From NCBI GenBank assembly GCA_950022655.1, contig OX465579.1:48029950-48093949 (forward strand): DNA of 64,000 nt. The letters are read 5' to 3'. The translations under genes were made by a program, and so were the position numbers. Under the pieces are notes generated by a model. That model saw only the letters and a list, made by a program, of their open reading frames with translations, made no database searches and was not told the origin of the DNA. Shown piece after piece: positions 25,591 to 38,625 of the stretch (position 1 is its first letter; each line of letters begins with the position of its first letter). This stretch comes from Alentia gelatinosa. Lineage: Eukaryota; Annelida; Polychaeta; Phyllodocida; Polynoidae.

Positions 25591-27240
25591 TTTGAGCAAC
25601 AAGGAAAAGTGTGGAATGTACGAGAAGGGATCGTGGCAGAAGATGTATGACCACAAGAATCTACGACCATCTCCTATACTGTGAGCAGATGAAATCACCC
25701 ACATCAACTAGAATTATACTTTGACTTCTCTCACTTGACTATCTTGGCACAGCCTACGTAGTTTCGTGGTAACCTATCGTCGTCAATCTTACAGCAATTC
25801 CTCCTTTAATAATGCATATACCTCGATAACAGGAAAGAAGGAATAAAAATACAATAAATTCATAGTAGCCTATACAGACTGGCAGATCACAAGAGCGATA
25901 TTTGATACGGGATTGAAGGAATAAAGTAAATGATCGTAGTATTGCATGATTATATGGTCAGAATGAACAAATGTATCGATGTCAAAGTACTCGTGTAATC
26001 AGGAATATGCATAAATGGAAACGTAACAACAATAACAAATAAGCGAAACATACTGTAGTAAAATGTTGTTTTATAGGATGTATCCCTTTATGTGGTTCCT
26101 GTATAAAGCACCTTATCCGTAAATTGTTCTGCAAAAATCTAGATAACAGAATTATGAGACTTCAGTAGCCTTCTGAGGGTCAACACACCATGACGACCTT
26201 TTCAACAGATTATCAAGCAAAAACAATTATTAATATAATTTAAAAAATGAAATTGTTTACAGCAGCATATCAATATGCAAACAGACTCATTCGATGTACA
26301 TGGGCCATTTACAAATTTTTACAATGAAAATTTAATAACAATCTTACGTTTGAGCAAGGCCTATTATTGCCCATTGTACCACCGTCATGAACATATAGGG
26401 CCGTTCTCTAATATCACTGTGGAATTATTATGCTCGTGGGAATGTCAATCCCATGTCTCCCTGTTAAATTTGGAAGTCTTCTCCATCACAAATTGAGAGA
26501 ATGAAATTCAAGTTAGGCCAATCTCTATCCACTTATTCAAACGGAGAGTGGTCATCGTAATGTATTAAAACACCGTCATATTTTTAATACAATAACGGAG
26601 TCCAATAAAAATACACTTTATCAATCAATGTATTCTAGGTTTTGTATTCTTAGAGAGTTGAACGCTGATTCACTACTTTTATCCGTATAGAACTTGAAGA
26701 GATACCCCGCTGCAGATACTCGAGATTGATGGGTGTGATGATGATTTCTTATCTAGTGATCAACATTTTCAATTCATTTTTAATTAGAACCTATAAGAAG
26801 GTGGCATTAAATAGAACCTGATTCAAGTATGGCTGAATTGAGCATTAAAGGTATATCAAAGAGTTGTTCACATATGTGTTGAAAGTGTATTGAGATTTCC
26901 TCATAAGATTTTTGACGGCATAATTACAACTTCATCATCATATAAAAGATCTATAAGTTACCCCCACGCTCTCGTTCGCACAAACTGCCTGAGATCTAAG
27001 AAATATATTCCCATTAATATATCCGAAGATAGGGAGTCATTTATGTTATACTACATCATACCTTATATGCATAATATATCGTGCAAAGTTAAATTTACTT
27101 ATATTCTATGTGGTACTTAATCGTAGTAAAGATAAATTACAGGATCAGCATTTATAAGATTGGTCTCATATATTCACGTATTCTTATAAGTTAAATACTA
27201 GAAGTCCGTAGAGCATTAGAATTTACTCTTTCCATATAAT
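25591..27240. other. Noncoding, no gene seen
   Basis: Strongly AT-rich sequence without recognisable coding or RNA features. Confidence 0.5.
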
Positions 27241-27529
27241 ATGCCCTACACCTATGCCACATACGACCGTCTCCACAAGGAATCTGGTGGAAACTACGCT
27301 AACCCTGTCTTCGTGCAAAAAAGAGGAACTCTGATTTCAGTGTCTGATTACAAAGAATGGTTGATGAGGCACTACAAAAAGATCATCCACCAAAGGCAAT
27401 TAACACCGCCATTTGGAGCCGTGCCAAATAGTTTGGATCTATCACGTTCATTGCGTGGTTTCTCAGGCGCCGTTTAATCAGTCCAACCTCACTAGACATG
27501 AAGAACAGTGTCACCAAATGATAATTGCT
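27241..27529 (+). pseudogene. Degraded C2H2 zinc-finger-like fragment
   Basis: A 78-codon frame contains PYTYATYDRLHKESG, which resembles a finger (PYTCxTCDRxFxxxS) with its cysteines changed. It also has SDYKEWLMRHYKKIIH, resembling the helix and histidine end of a finger. In another frame at about 27467-27520 FNQSNLTRHEEQCH follows, a near-typical finger helix. The frame shift, the stop and the missing cysteines suggest a decayed gene or transposon-borne zinc-finger protein. Resemblance is by eye only and could be coincidental. Confidence 0.3.
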
Positions 27530-28654
27530 AATTAGAATTTCTTTTTTTTATCTTCAAAATAACCCTAATTACGGTTCTACATCATCTAAGTTTCTGAAAA
27601 TTAGGGAATCGGAATACATATACACAGGCACATATCCGCACTGGGTTTCAGATTAATTCAGATGAATTTCCATTAGTGTCCTTCTCAACACCAGTATATA
27701 ATAGATAGATCAACATTTAACGTAGAAAGTGTTGCTGGCGAATTTATTGACTTCATGTGGGAGCCACAGCCGGTATTTAACGGTACTCATAAAACGGTCT
27801 CAGTATTGTCCCTTGTTGACTGTATATCGACCAGGGTCAGCCCGGAATCGACTGCACGGCCGACAGATTTACAATTTATTCAAAATTCAAAATAGTTTTG
27901 ATCTAATTACGTCTCAAATTCAACCTCTGGGATATCTCCACATCTAGGCATTTAAACATCTAGAATTAGAGAAGAGATATGAGAAATCAATTCACTATCT
28001 TTGGAATTAATTTATAAGAATCCAATAGAGATATCTTGGATTAGGTTTAAGGTATCTACAATTTTAATATATACTTAATTAGTGAAGAAACAGTAAAACG
28101 GATTTCCATTTGGCTGTCTGTAATTGTAAAATGTATGATCGGAAAACAACCAGAGGCACTGTTCTGTACAATTGAACGGCGGACTGTGGTGGGGAGGGGT
28201 ATAGCAGATGGGGAGTGGAGAGGTGGGTATGGTAAAGGAGCATTCGTGGAGAACAGGGGGTTGTTGTGATGGGGAAGGGGCGGGTATATGAGAGGCAGTG
28301 ACGAGCCCGCGCCCTACCGGAGGGTGGGCGGGTGAATGACAGGTCACGTGAGTGATTGCGAGGCAGACGACATTCGAGGCAGACAGGTTACAGGGGAGTG
28401 ACGCGACCCAACCACACCAGGGCCACAGGATCACCGCGCACAACCAGCACACTTCATTAGCCTTAATTGGGCTGAGCTCATTAAGGCTCCTCTCGGCAAC
28501 CTTTAATTTGGCATAAGGGAGAAAAAATTACTTGACGTCGGGGTCCACATTAAGCTCCGTTAAAACGGCTGTCTGCGGTGCGACCAGTAGATTAGAGCGG
28601 GCGTGGCTGGTCGGCTGCGTGGATGGGTGATTGGACAATGTGTGGAGGTGCGTA
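27530..28654. other. Noncoding, no gene seen
   Basis: AT-rich to 28130, then GC-richer to 28650. An ATTAAA hexamer on the minus strand (near 28502-28507) could serve a long 3' UTR of the minus-strand gene, but this is weak. Confidence 0.4.
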
Positions 28655-29340
28655 TGGACTGGCCAACCTTGTTTGTGGTGAGCGAACAGAAGAGTAGTGG
28701 ATAGAAAAGTACATGAGAAGAGAGACTGAGGGCGAGAGAAGGGCGGAGAGGGGGGAAACAAGGCTGCAGGGAGAATGGTGGGAAGAGGAAGACAGGGGCG
28801 ATAGGACCAGAGAAGAGGCAGAGAGAGAATAAATAGTGTGGGAAGTGCTCACTGTGGGGCAGTAAAGATGTCGAAGAGAGGAGGGGAGGATGGAGGACAT
28901 GAACAAAAACCGGAAAAGAAGGAGAAAGTTGGAGAACGAATCAAGGGGAAAAGTATGTGAGATGAAAGGTGGAATGCAATGCAAGGGGAGAATGAGGAAG
29001 TTAGAAGGCAAGAAGAGTAAGGACCATGAACGTTTGAGAGAGGTGGTGTAAAGAAGGGAATATGGAGTGAAAGAACCAAGAGGAGGGATGGAGAATGGAA
29101 GAGCAGTGTAGCGGAAAAGAGTAAAGGTAACGAGAGAAGGGGCGAATAGAACAAAGGTGGGAGAGCACGGGTAATGAGAGAGGAGTGGGTGATGTATAAG
29201 TGGCCTGGTCGATTGGTCTGAGACTCCTGCCAAGTGTCAGGTCTCGCTGGGTGGGGTGGGGATAAGCCGGGGTCGGTCTGGTAAAGACTAGCTGGGCGGA
29301 GGGCGGCGAGGGCGAACGGGAGGGGGATGGATCGATATAC
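28655..29340 (+). repeat. Long purine-rich tract (GA-rich + strand)
   Basis: Nearly 700 bases in which the plus strand is dominated by G and A (words such as GAGAGAGAAT, GGAAGAGGAAGA, AAGGAGAAAG). Minus-strand open frames through it, up to 213 codons, are S/P/L/F-rich and reflect the pyrimidine bias. It starts about 170 bases beyond the stop of the minus-strand DUF288 gene and may be part of its 3' UTR. Confidence 0.75.
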
Positions 29341-29506
29341 AAATGATACACTCTCACTCTTTCCTGATCAGTAATCCAATCACTGTGATCCAAACACGCT
29401 GCTCATTAATATACACCACTCACGGAATCACTGCGGGATAATCAAGATGGGGCCTGACACGGACCGCGCTAATCTCATCCCATCTGAAGGACTATCACTG
29501 GTTTGA

Positions 29507-31303
29507 TTAAGGGGAGAGCTGCTCACAGTAGAAGCGCACGTGCTCTGTCTGTTTCTGCACCATCTGAGACATGAAAAACGGGAACGTGTAGTCCGGACTG
29601 CCGCGGCTGTCCAACGACCCACTAGTCAAGTACTCGGGCGTGCTCTCGATGCACTCCAACATGAGCATAGCGATAATGTCGTACTCCCTGACCCCGGGGT
29701 CAGATAAGTACACGTCCGTCATCTGCGTGAAGAGGTTAGTGAGGCGCGACGGTAAGTAGTGCACTACGTCCGCCAGGTAGAACGTGGAGCTGGCGGAGGA
29801 CGCGCCCAGCAGCGGGTCGCCGGCCATCTTGTTGAAGCACTGCTTGAGCTTGGTCTTGAACTTGGACCCCATATCGAGGCGCGGCAGGTGGGCGCTGAGT
29901 GACGTCAGCACATCACGTGACATCGAGACGCAGCGTACTTTGCCCGCGCGACACATCGCCTGTAGCGACGGGTCCTCCACCGCCAGTGTCCGACTCCTCC
30001 ACATCTGCGTGGCACTATGCGCGCGCAGCTTCACCGGATGTAACAGGGCGGCGTCCGGGGTGAACAGGAAGCCGGAGACATTGTACCCCATTCGGGAAGC
30101 CGCTGAGAGGCAGGCGGCCGACCCGGCCACCCCAGCCACCGTCACGGCGGACACCCGCCAGCGGTGCAGCAGGTCTTTGTGGATGGTCTTTTGGTGCTGC
30201 GCTGTCATGCAGTACAGAATATTAGCAAAGTGCGGCCGGTACCACGCTTCCAGTAGAGACAGGGCCTCGGGCGCGCTGCGGAAGTGCACGACGAGTAAAG
30301 TATCACGCGACACTATGTTAGTGGCCAGCACTTTGGAGGGCGGGGGGTCACCGCTACACGTGGTGCGGATAATCTGTTCCAGTTGCCGGTCAGTCCGTAC
30401 CTGGTGTGGCAAGAAGTTGTAGGTCGAGTGTGGCAACGAGGTGAACTGCTCCACAGGGTAGAACGTCACCTCCTGTTGTCTCTCACTGCCACTTGGGGCG
30501 CACGCTGTGGGTTCTACCTCTTTAAGGGTAGGCGGGATGTAACCTAATGCAGACAGGTCCTGCAGCCACGCCTCCACCACGTCCACGTCTATCTGCTGCC
30601 AGAACCCCGCCGCCACCAGATGGCGCGCCAGGTCGCTGACACAGCTGAAAAAGTGCATGCGCGTACAGCGCCAGTCGTGCAGCGACCGAAGCAGCTCGCC
30701 CATGCGCAGAAAGTCCGTCTCCTGTTTGGCGTCGGCGATGGGGTCGTGTTCGTTTCTCTGATGGAGAACGTTGGGTGGGTAGAATCCCACCTGACCGCCC
30801 ACCAGCCACAAGAGGCGCTGCGCCCAGTAGCCGCGGTATATATCACAGGTGCGGAAAGAAGTGGACACCGGCAGCGCCAGAGCCCAGAAGGCCTTGTACC
30901 GGTATAACGTGTTCTGCGAGTTCAACGGCGAGAACGTGCCGTAGGGCAGCACCAGCGGCGGCGCATGCGTGTCGAAGTTGATGTCCATCTTGATTCCGGC
31001 GTGTTTGCGGGTGAGCCGGAAGATGGCGTCGACGTCGGGGTCGGCGTTGGTGGCGCCCTGCTGAATGGCGGGCGCGTTGATGGCGTGGTGCAGGATGTAG
31101 CCCCGAGAGGCGCCCTCGCCCACGTGCTCCAGCGGGAAGCCGCGTGGCCACACGGTGGACTGGCCGAAGTGTACGTACGGGTTGTAGGTGAGGTTGGATG
31201 TGCACGCGGCAAGCGCCGATACCGGAGACGTCAGGTGGAAGCCGTGAAGGTCGTCTGAGGGCAGGTTGTCGTCGTCCACCTCATATATCACCTCCGCGCC
31301 GTG
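29507..31303 (-). CDS. DUF288/STELLO-family protein, exon 4 (terminal)
   Basis: Main coding exon, 598 residues plus TAA-type stop, residues 143-740 of the joined protein. It starts after TGTGTTTCAG with HGAEVIYEVDDDN, which continues the YAIQ ending of exon 3 in phase 0. The family hallmarks follow: the DDDN acidic box (residues 152-155, a possible metal/nucleotide-sugar site), VWPRGFPLEHV (about 193-203), DPDVDAIFRLTR (about 230-241), FSPLNSQNT (266-274), and FRTCDIYRGYWAQRLLW (about 292-308). The C-terminal half is less conserved. DUF288 proteins are predicted glycosyltransferase-like; Arabidopsis STELLO1/2 act in the Golgi with cellulose synthase. The role in animals is not known to me. 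The exon is strongly GC-rich relative to its surroundings. The upstream 75 codons of open frame (to 31528) are intron read-through, including a translated poly-C run. Confidence 0.93.
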   Translation of the reverse strand, partial: HGAEVIYEVDDDNLPSDDLHGFHLTSPVSALAACTSNLTYNPYVHFGQSTVWPRGFPLEHVGEGASRGYILHHAINAPAIQQGATNADPDVDAIFRLTRKHAGIKMDINFDTHAPPLVLPYGTFSPLNSQNTLYRYKAFWALALPVSTSFRTCDIYRGYWAQRLLWLVGGQVGFYPPNVLHQRNEHDPIADAKQETDFLRMGELLRSLHDWRCTRMHFFSCVSDLARHLVAAGFWQQIDVDVVEAWLQDLSALGYIPPTLKEVEPTACAPSGSERQQEVTFYPVEQFTSLPHSTYNFLPHQVRTDRQLEQIIRTTCSGDPPPSKVLATNIVSRDTLLVVHFRSAPEALSLLEAWYRPHFANILYCMTAQHQKTIHKDLLHRWRVSAVTVAGVAGSAACLSAASRMGYNVSGFLFTPDAALLHPVKLRAHSATQMWRSRTLAVEDPSLQAMCRAGKVRCVSMSRDVLTSLSAHLPRLDMGSKFKTKLKQCFNKMAGDPLLGASSASSTFYLADVVHYLPSRLTNLFTQMTDVYLSDPGVREYDIIAMLMLECIESTPEYLTSGSLDSRGSPDYTFPFFMSQMVQKQTEHVRFYCEQLSP

Positions 31304-33381
31304 CTGAAACACAGGGTGGAGCGTGTGAGCATGAAATGAAGTGGGGGGGGGGGGGGGGAGTTGCTTTGACAAGGTGAAGGACGAGCTGCTGGGTGGGCGG
31401 GAGGCGTGGAGGGCGGGGGAGTCAGCTGAGTTGTGACAGACAGCTTGTCCCTGACACTCACACACCAGAATCGATAGAACACAAAAAACCCATCTTCCCT
31501 TACTGCTGACTTCACAAAAAGACACCACCGCAAGCCAAAGGCGGATGACTAAAGACCGAGTTGGTCTTATTCAATTTTATCTTTTACATTGCTTTCTTCG
31601 TTCCATTTCATTTTCAACATCTTAAAAAATTACAGTGTTCTCTATATGATGTATAAGCCGGTTTCCAGCAAATATATACAGTTCTTGTATTTGCTATGTA
31701 CTTGTATGCATACGTGTACTTAAGTTATGTGCGCACAAATTACTTCTGTGTAGGCACATATACATGTAATTCTCTGTGTGTCTATGTGCATGAATAGACA
31801 TGAAATGTATGGAGGATTGCTAATGGTAAAACTTTCATGTACATTCACTTCCCACTGGGTGAGTGTAAGTAAGTAGCTTTGCTGTATTGACCCTCTTCAC
31901 ACTGGCGCCATCTTGTAATGGCCGCCTATGTGCATCAATCGAAAACGAGACGAGCCCTCTCTACTCAGTCCTGAGCAATGATGAAAATACTAGTATTTCT
32001 CTTACTTGTAAGATGGAAATCGCTCTTACATCTACACTAATCGGCCGAATAGTATAAACAATACATTGTTAGAAAGCTGGGCCTATCTGTTGGGATATAC
32101 ATAATATACCTGTGTTATGGATAATATTTCCTGTCATAGAATGAAAATCGGAATTGTTTAAATGAGAAACATTAAAACATGTTACTTTCCTGTTTTCACA
32201 GCGATTTTATGAAAAATCTATCGCGATGACATATGGAAAGAAACATCCCACCCTTTTAGGCATCTCAAGATGATTAAAATGATACCTATATTAGCAGGTT
32301 GTGAAGGATATTTCCTGTGATAATAGAGCATAATATGACAGATGACAAGGAGTCAATGAGAGCACTAAAAATTAGATTTTCTGATACCATTGCATTTCTG
32401 ATACTGGCTTTGATACAAAGGTGTCAAAGATTGCAATATTTTGCAAGATTTGCAAGAGCAATATTTATTTCCCTGTATATTTCTTTTTTTAAATTTTTGT
32501 TCTGTAACAGGTTTACTATTTCAGACTTAAAACACTATCAAATATCAGAAAATCATGTTTTTAGTGCTCTTTTTGTCATCCGGCCTGTGCGGTCTTATCT
32601 AGGGATGATAGCCAAATACCCCTTGGTGGTAATTATTGACGTTATGGAATATGTTATTATCAGCTACTTCCTTAACTGATTATTGATAATCGAGTTTATG
32701 TTGCTCTAACTTCTTTCCATCAGACGGTATAAGAGATTCGGGGATTGGTTTGATAGGTATGCAAGCATTTAACATAATCTAGAGACATTGCATAAGAGGA
32801 TTGACGGGACCTAAAAGATAGTAACATAACTGACTCCTTGGATCTAGGTTATTTTGTTTGTAAACACTGTATATAGCCTGTACCGCCATATCGGGTATTG
32901 AAATAGACCAACCGAAACCGTAAGAATCCGATGGCATGTTCTGAGGCCCTAAATGTTATAGGACCTAGTTTCTAGATTTATGACTGAACCATATTTTGGT
33001 AATGGAAATTATATGTTACTAGTCTTTATGAATAACCTATATAAGCACATCCATGGACTATCACGTTATGTTATATAACGGCCTAACCTAAGACTGTCGT
33101 AAAACATGTGCATCAATGATAGCGTTTTAGTGTTAGCAAAGAATATGGGCGATACTAGGAGGTCGGAAAAGGTGACATAACTCTCTTGTGTCAGTTTATT
33201 GTATCGCTACAGGAAGACCTACATCCAACAGAGCAACGTTCATACGAAAGAAACTGGAGGTGGCCTGACAGGCTTATGACTGGCTGAGAACCGTTATGAG
33301 ACAGGCTGGTAGATTTACAGCGTTTATAGTGTTCCCTGTGTGAGTAGTTGCCACCGCATGGCGCCACTGGCACAGACCTAC
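31304..33381 (-). other. DUF288 gene intron 3
   Basis: About 2.1 kb between GTAGGT (donor at 33381) and TGTGTTTCAG (acceptor at 31304). A 16-base run (G on +, C in the transcript) at 31343-31358 lies about 40 bases before the acceptor and may add to the polypyrimidine tract. No other gene seen. Confidence 0.85.
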
Positions 33382-33502
33382 CTGTATTGCGTAGAGATAG
33401 CCGAGCATCTTCCTGGCGTAATTATCATAAGGCAACAAAGCGGTAACGACGTAGCCAAGCTTCTCCTGACGACCGACGTCTAGGTACTTCACACCTGCCA
33501 AG
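33382..33502 (-). CDS. DUF288/STELLO-family protein, exon 3
   Basis: A 121-base exon following TTTATTACCAG. Its first base completes a Ser codon begun in exon 2; 40 codons follow (residues 103-142). Visible family motifs are VKYLDVGRQEKLGY, LLPYDNYARKMLGYLYAIQ, matching the family pattern of a hydrophobic strand, (E)QxxLGY, LPYxxYxRKxxGYLYAIQ just before the HGA-x-x-IYE-DDDN box. The donor is CAG/GTAGGT. The phases on both sides (2 into 1, then 0) agree with the neighbouring exons, which is strong support for the model. Confidence 0.93.
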
Positions 33503-35009
33503 CTGGTAATAAAGCGTAAACGTTATTAGTAGGCGAAGTGCCCTTCACCTGCACTTTGTCGGCGCCTACCGTGGCGGCAGGCCGGGGGTGGTGCTTGCAG
33601 AGGGAAGGGGATGCTTTCCCAGCACACCTTCTCCGTTAGGTCGATTGTATTTGATGATCATGGTTGTATTTTACCTTCATTTTCATGTGGTGTGAGTGCA
33701 TGGAACAGCTCTATGGGAAAGACCCCGATTACCTGAGCGATTTTATCGGTTGAGACTAGAGTTATGACTTGGTGTAGTAATATAACGTCATGTGGTGAAA
33801 TTTAATGTCATCTGATAACATTCTACGTTTATCACTAGAATGAATTGATGTTGTTATAGATAGATCAAATTTACCAGCATAAAGTGGTTGGATATCATAA
33901 GCATAGGAGGCCGGTAGATTCCGTCTAGAAAGCTATTGAGCCTCCGAGTTCATTAGGCAATCTTTATCACAATTTATCTTGTATCCAATTTGATGCTTGC
34001 TGATAAAGTTCTTATTAAGACGACACATTTATTACCTTATGACCTGACAGTATCGACCGCGGAATATTATATTCAATGAACTAGAACTGTCGAATATCGT
34101 GAACATTGAAAGTGGTATCCACGCATATAGAGTACATAAGAAATGTTATATTTATATGATTAACTTTTATATGCACTGTGGCGCTGAATGGTACGATTAT
34201 AAATATATCATCTAAATACCTCCAATAGTATGTTATCATGAACATTAAAGATCCACCGTACTAATTAGATACACAGGATAGCAAGCCCGAAGACTTCTTT
34301 TTAACCTATACACGACACTTGATGATAACATTTCAGATTTACGGGTGAGATAGATTATACCCCAGGTTCACAAGGTGGTCGGATATTTTAAGCATAGAAG
34401 GTCAGCATAATGTGTATAGATTGAACACCAAGGCTACTACATAAGGTCGAGCTGCAGGGTTATTGCACTTAAATACATCCCTTAGGTGATACTGATCGCT
34501 TTAACATTCACTGCATAAATAGGCTGCTGGTGCTGTTACAGTTATATCTTATTCATTGGACTAAAGCGGTAGCACATTGTAAACCTCAAAGACCGGCATC
34601 ATCGATATAAAATTATACATAAACGACTTCATCTACTGTCGAAGCAGAGTGTTCAAATGCAACTTTCATCCTCAACTCATTTTATCCCCAAAGGTAGTTT
34701 AAGGGTCTATAAGAAAAATCCTTTAGAATGAACAAAGAGGACATTAGAACATTTATGAACCAGGTGCGAATCGACTGTTCTAGTGCGTGTCTCCCACTTG
34801 CCCGAGGCATGGGCGGCTTGGGGATGTCGGAGGGAGACCCTCCATCTAAGACGCCTCCTCGAGGGAGCAGCATGTATCTTTAATGGGCAGATCAATACAA
34901 TGTTTCTCATCTTATTATAGAATTTCAGAACATCGGCGGCCCTGTAGGAGGGTTTATTTGGTGCTTTTGTAGCCGGGAAATAGAGGATAAGTATTTGAAG
35001 CTCCACCTT

Positions 35010-35275
35010 GACACTGCTTGTGGGGATGGGGTTGGGGAGTGGAGGGAGAGGCAGAAACCAGAGAATCAATAGCAGCCGGGTTCAACTCCGCCCCTACCGA
35101 CACCAGTGACACAATTGATTGGTTCTCTCTAGTGTGCTGTAACCTGGCTGACAAAGATGAGCATGCAGGTGAGGTCAGGAATCGAACTATTGACCCGCAG
35201 GTCTAGGGGTAAGTCTGGGGGCTGCAGGCATACATTGATCATTGATGGGTATCCTGTCACTCTACCATCAGTCCA
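35010..35275 (-). mobile_element. Candidate tRNA-like SINE, minus strand
   Basis: On the minus strand TGATGGTAGAGTG (35258-35270) resembles an A box and GTTCGATTCC (35178-35187) is a good B box. Their spacing is about 80 bases, longer than in a tRNA, so this is not a tRNA gene. A tRNA-unrelated body seems to follow to about 35010. It differs from the family at 8481-8790. The outer limits are uncertain. Confidence 0.4.
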
Positions 35276-38200
35276 TTAACATTTTAAATATTCATGAAGC
35301 CTTTAACTTAACTACCATCACGCTATTGTAAAGTGTGCTAAATACACATCATTCATTCAAGCAGTTCAGGCATGTAATTGCTGTATTATTAGATAGTCGG
35401 TTCACGAGTACAGATTGCCGATCGAAATAACGCACGTACTCAACCACCCTTACACCTACACAACCATAACAGGGTGGGAGGGATAAATGTACACGTACAA
35501 ATATCTAACAGAGTCTCAAGCGGGAATGGGCAGCCTACCCGGGAAACACACTGTCATGTATAAGAGGACAGACACTAATGATCAGGCACTGGCCTTGGTT
35601 AGCTTGCTCTCATTACCCTCTCTCCTGAGCAGCTCCGGTGAACTCCCCAAATTAGACTACACGAAGACTCGTTTAATGTTAGTCGAAATGCCAAAGGACG
35701 ACTCGTCTGGCCTATTTGGGAATTCATTACCACATAGGAGTACAACTTGTCCGACATCTTACTAGTTCCAATAGATTTAGGTTAGCGATAGCAGTTTAGC
35801 TAAAATATAGGGCTTATTATCAAAGCTCCAGCAACATAGATTTTAAAATCTTATCGTTCTGCCTTTCCGCTCTGGTACTTAAAGCAGTTCAATAACAGAT
35901 AAACATTGTTATTTGAGAGGCTCTCCAACATTCTATCGACAGATGATTCATAAGGCAATCATTAGAAATGTTGTAAATGTGAGGAGAAAGTGCATATTAG
36001 ATGAACACTATTCGTAACTGACATCCTCCGCCGTGCGCTGTGGCTACACAAACATACGAATAAGATTAAGCCATTCAACCACAATAAGGATATTTTTCCG
36101 GATCTGAACCATTTATCCTAGGTAGGTGAAGACCCATCTCATTATAACCTCTGTTTCTAAAAGTGTTGAATGGAATAAACAGGAGGAAGCCACAGCAACG
36201 ATGCCAACCACGCCCACAAGGATCGTAGGCAGAGGCCGCATCCACAACTCATTCCCGAGAAATTCCCTGGGAAAGCAGTGATTTCAGCTATTTGAAAAGT
36301 GATATTTCCACTGAACAAATTCAGGCAAATGGCACCCAATCACGTCGTTATCTCTCAGCATTTTGATATTCTACACATCGTTGAGCCTAGTCTTAAGTCA
36401 TCAGAGATGAGTGAAAAGACTTCGTGGAGTGCAGTCTTCAAGCAGATCTTGGGAGCTGGCCCCTGGTTTGGCTGGTTAGGAATTAGCATAGTTTCCGATA
36501 CAATTACGGCAGTACGTGTGAGGCCACAGTAGGCGGCGCTTCTATGAACAGACCCCTCCTCCAGCGCACCCCCCGCTCCCCCACCATTCTAAACATCAAA
36601 GCGTCTCATTCCATGATGAAGCTCGCATGGTGTATAATACACAGCTGGCAGTGGAATTCCAGATGTAAATTATGACACGGATGGATTAAAAAAGAAACTC
36701 CACCACAGGGGCTCTTTGTAATTTGAGCAGACTGCCAACAAGGCTGGACGTTGCAATCACATGGGAGGCAAGGACTGATGTTTGTGCTCGCAGTGCCGGG
36801 CGAGTTCTGTGGTCGGGGAGTGGAGGTGTGGGGCTGGCGTGAGTACGTGTTATTTGTACCGACAATATTTACTCGTGGAAGAAACTTTCAAGTTGCCATG
36901 GTATGGGTTTTTAACCACAGGACGCCAGTTTTATGTGTGTATGTTCGCCTCTGAATGAAATATGAAGTGTGTTTATTCTCACAGTGAAAGAGATGGTATT
37001 TCAGCCAAACGCCTGAACATGGATGTTAATAATAAGAAGAGCTATTTCAGTCTTTCATCTAAGATTTATTTTGAAAGAATGTTGCTTATTTCATTATGTT
37101 GCACTGAGACGATATCCCAACAGAAATCCATTCCTCCCGGGGTGGCCGAGATGCATGCACTTTCTTCTAGACCTCCAAAGATAAATATTTAGCTGAATTA
37201 TTAGTATTCATTGATGGAGGAGTACGATTATAATCTCGTGTTTGTCCGCTATAATGTTCTACATTCAGGCGCCTTGGCCTTTTGCAATGACACCTTTTCA
37301 AGGACGGTCAGTTTGTAAAGAATAGTGGCTCGGACTAAAACGATTTTTCAAGAATTTTAATCCAACTGATACTCATGTTGCGATTGCACTCATTCAGCCT
37401 GGTTTTAGGTAACGTAAATGTAATTGTTGAACAGACAGTACGATTTGAGGAACTGGCTCCGGGCAATTCTATAATCTATTCTATCGCTTCTACAATTTCA
37501 AATAAAATGTAGGTTTCCCTGAAAGGATTCCACTCAGTAATGAATAAAAGCCCGACTGTCTCCTAGATAATTGCTTCATCCTCCTTTCCACCTTAGCAGA
37601 TCGCCGTTGAGAACAATGCCCTCATGATAACTGCTTAATAAAAGTCTGCCACAAAGATATGCAAAACCGTCAATTTCTTTCTACATTCTTCATAATAATT
37701 AGTCACATTATTTCTAACTAAATTATCTTTGCTTAAGTGTTTGAAGAATTCCGTAAAGAAGTTTCAGAGTGTGGAAGGAGTTGCCTGTCTGGACACTCTT
37801 GGGAAATTTCTAAAAACATACCGTCACTACGTAATTTAGGAAGACACTATCTCCAAGTAAAATCCAAAAAGTATTTTCATTACGGGAGGAGGGGCAATGG
37901 TCCTATTGGGGGTACTTGGTGGTGTAATCTTCCAGGGTAATCATACTGGATGTAATAATTAATTCAAATGGGGACAATCTTCCGAAGGGACAATAATTCG
38001 GTCGCAATTGCCCAGGAAATAGTCTTCCAGGGGGAAACTGTCCATTCAGTAAGTCAAAAGGCCGATTCCCTTTATGACTAGAGTTGGAAATGTGTGGGTA
38101 TTTTCCACAAGACGGGCGCATTTGTACAACAAGCTTCAAATGTTGTATCCTCAGTATCTAGAGTACTGTATTGAATAGGAATATCCACAAAGCTACTGTT

Positions 38201-38563
38201 GCGTTTGATTTTGTTTTTGTTGTCCTTAAAATGCGCGCTTATCTCCATACACAACTAAAAATCATTCTAATGATTTATCATCAGATGTTGGTATGTTCGA
38301 GTGTCATAATGTTATATTTCCATTACTCTCTTTCAGAACGGCTAAAAGATTCCGTACCTTTCGTGAATGAAACGTTAAGAATACTTAGCATCGTCCAAAA
38401 CTAGATTTTAGAAAAAAAGGCAATATCCCATCTAGGAAAAGTATATTTGGCAAAACCATAACGCCAGGCATCGGAGTACAGTCTTTTACGTGTTACCCTC
38501 AAAGACGTATACCTTATGATGCAGTCTCCTATCATGTAGAACAGAACCCAATTGTAAATAATA

Positions 38564-38625
38564 GAGATGCCAGTGCCAATTTAATACACTTAAAAAACCG
38601 AAAATAACCGGAAATCTGGCATCTC
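38564..38625. repeat. Short inverted repeat GAGATGCCAG / CTGGCATCTC
   Basis: Perfect 10-base arms at 38564-38573 and 38616-38625 around a 42-base AT-rich loop, inside intron 2. Confidence 0.7.

Noticed and set aside
28592..29233. 213-codon minus-strand open frame
   Set aside because: Low-complexity S/P/L/F translation of a pyrimidine-rich tract; overlapping frames are equally open.
29784..30846. Several open frames of 85-212 codons overlapping the DUF288 exon
   Set aside because: Shadows in other frames of a GC-rich true exon.
31304..31528. N-terminal 75 codons of the long minus-strand open frame
   Set aside because: It contains a translated poly-C run and no family similarity. A clear TTTCAG acceptor at 31304 and the phase of exon 3 show it is intron.
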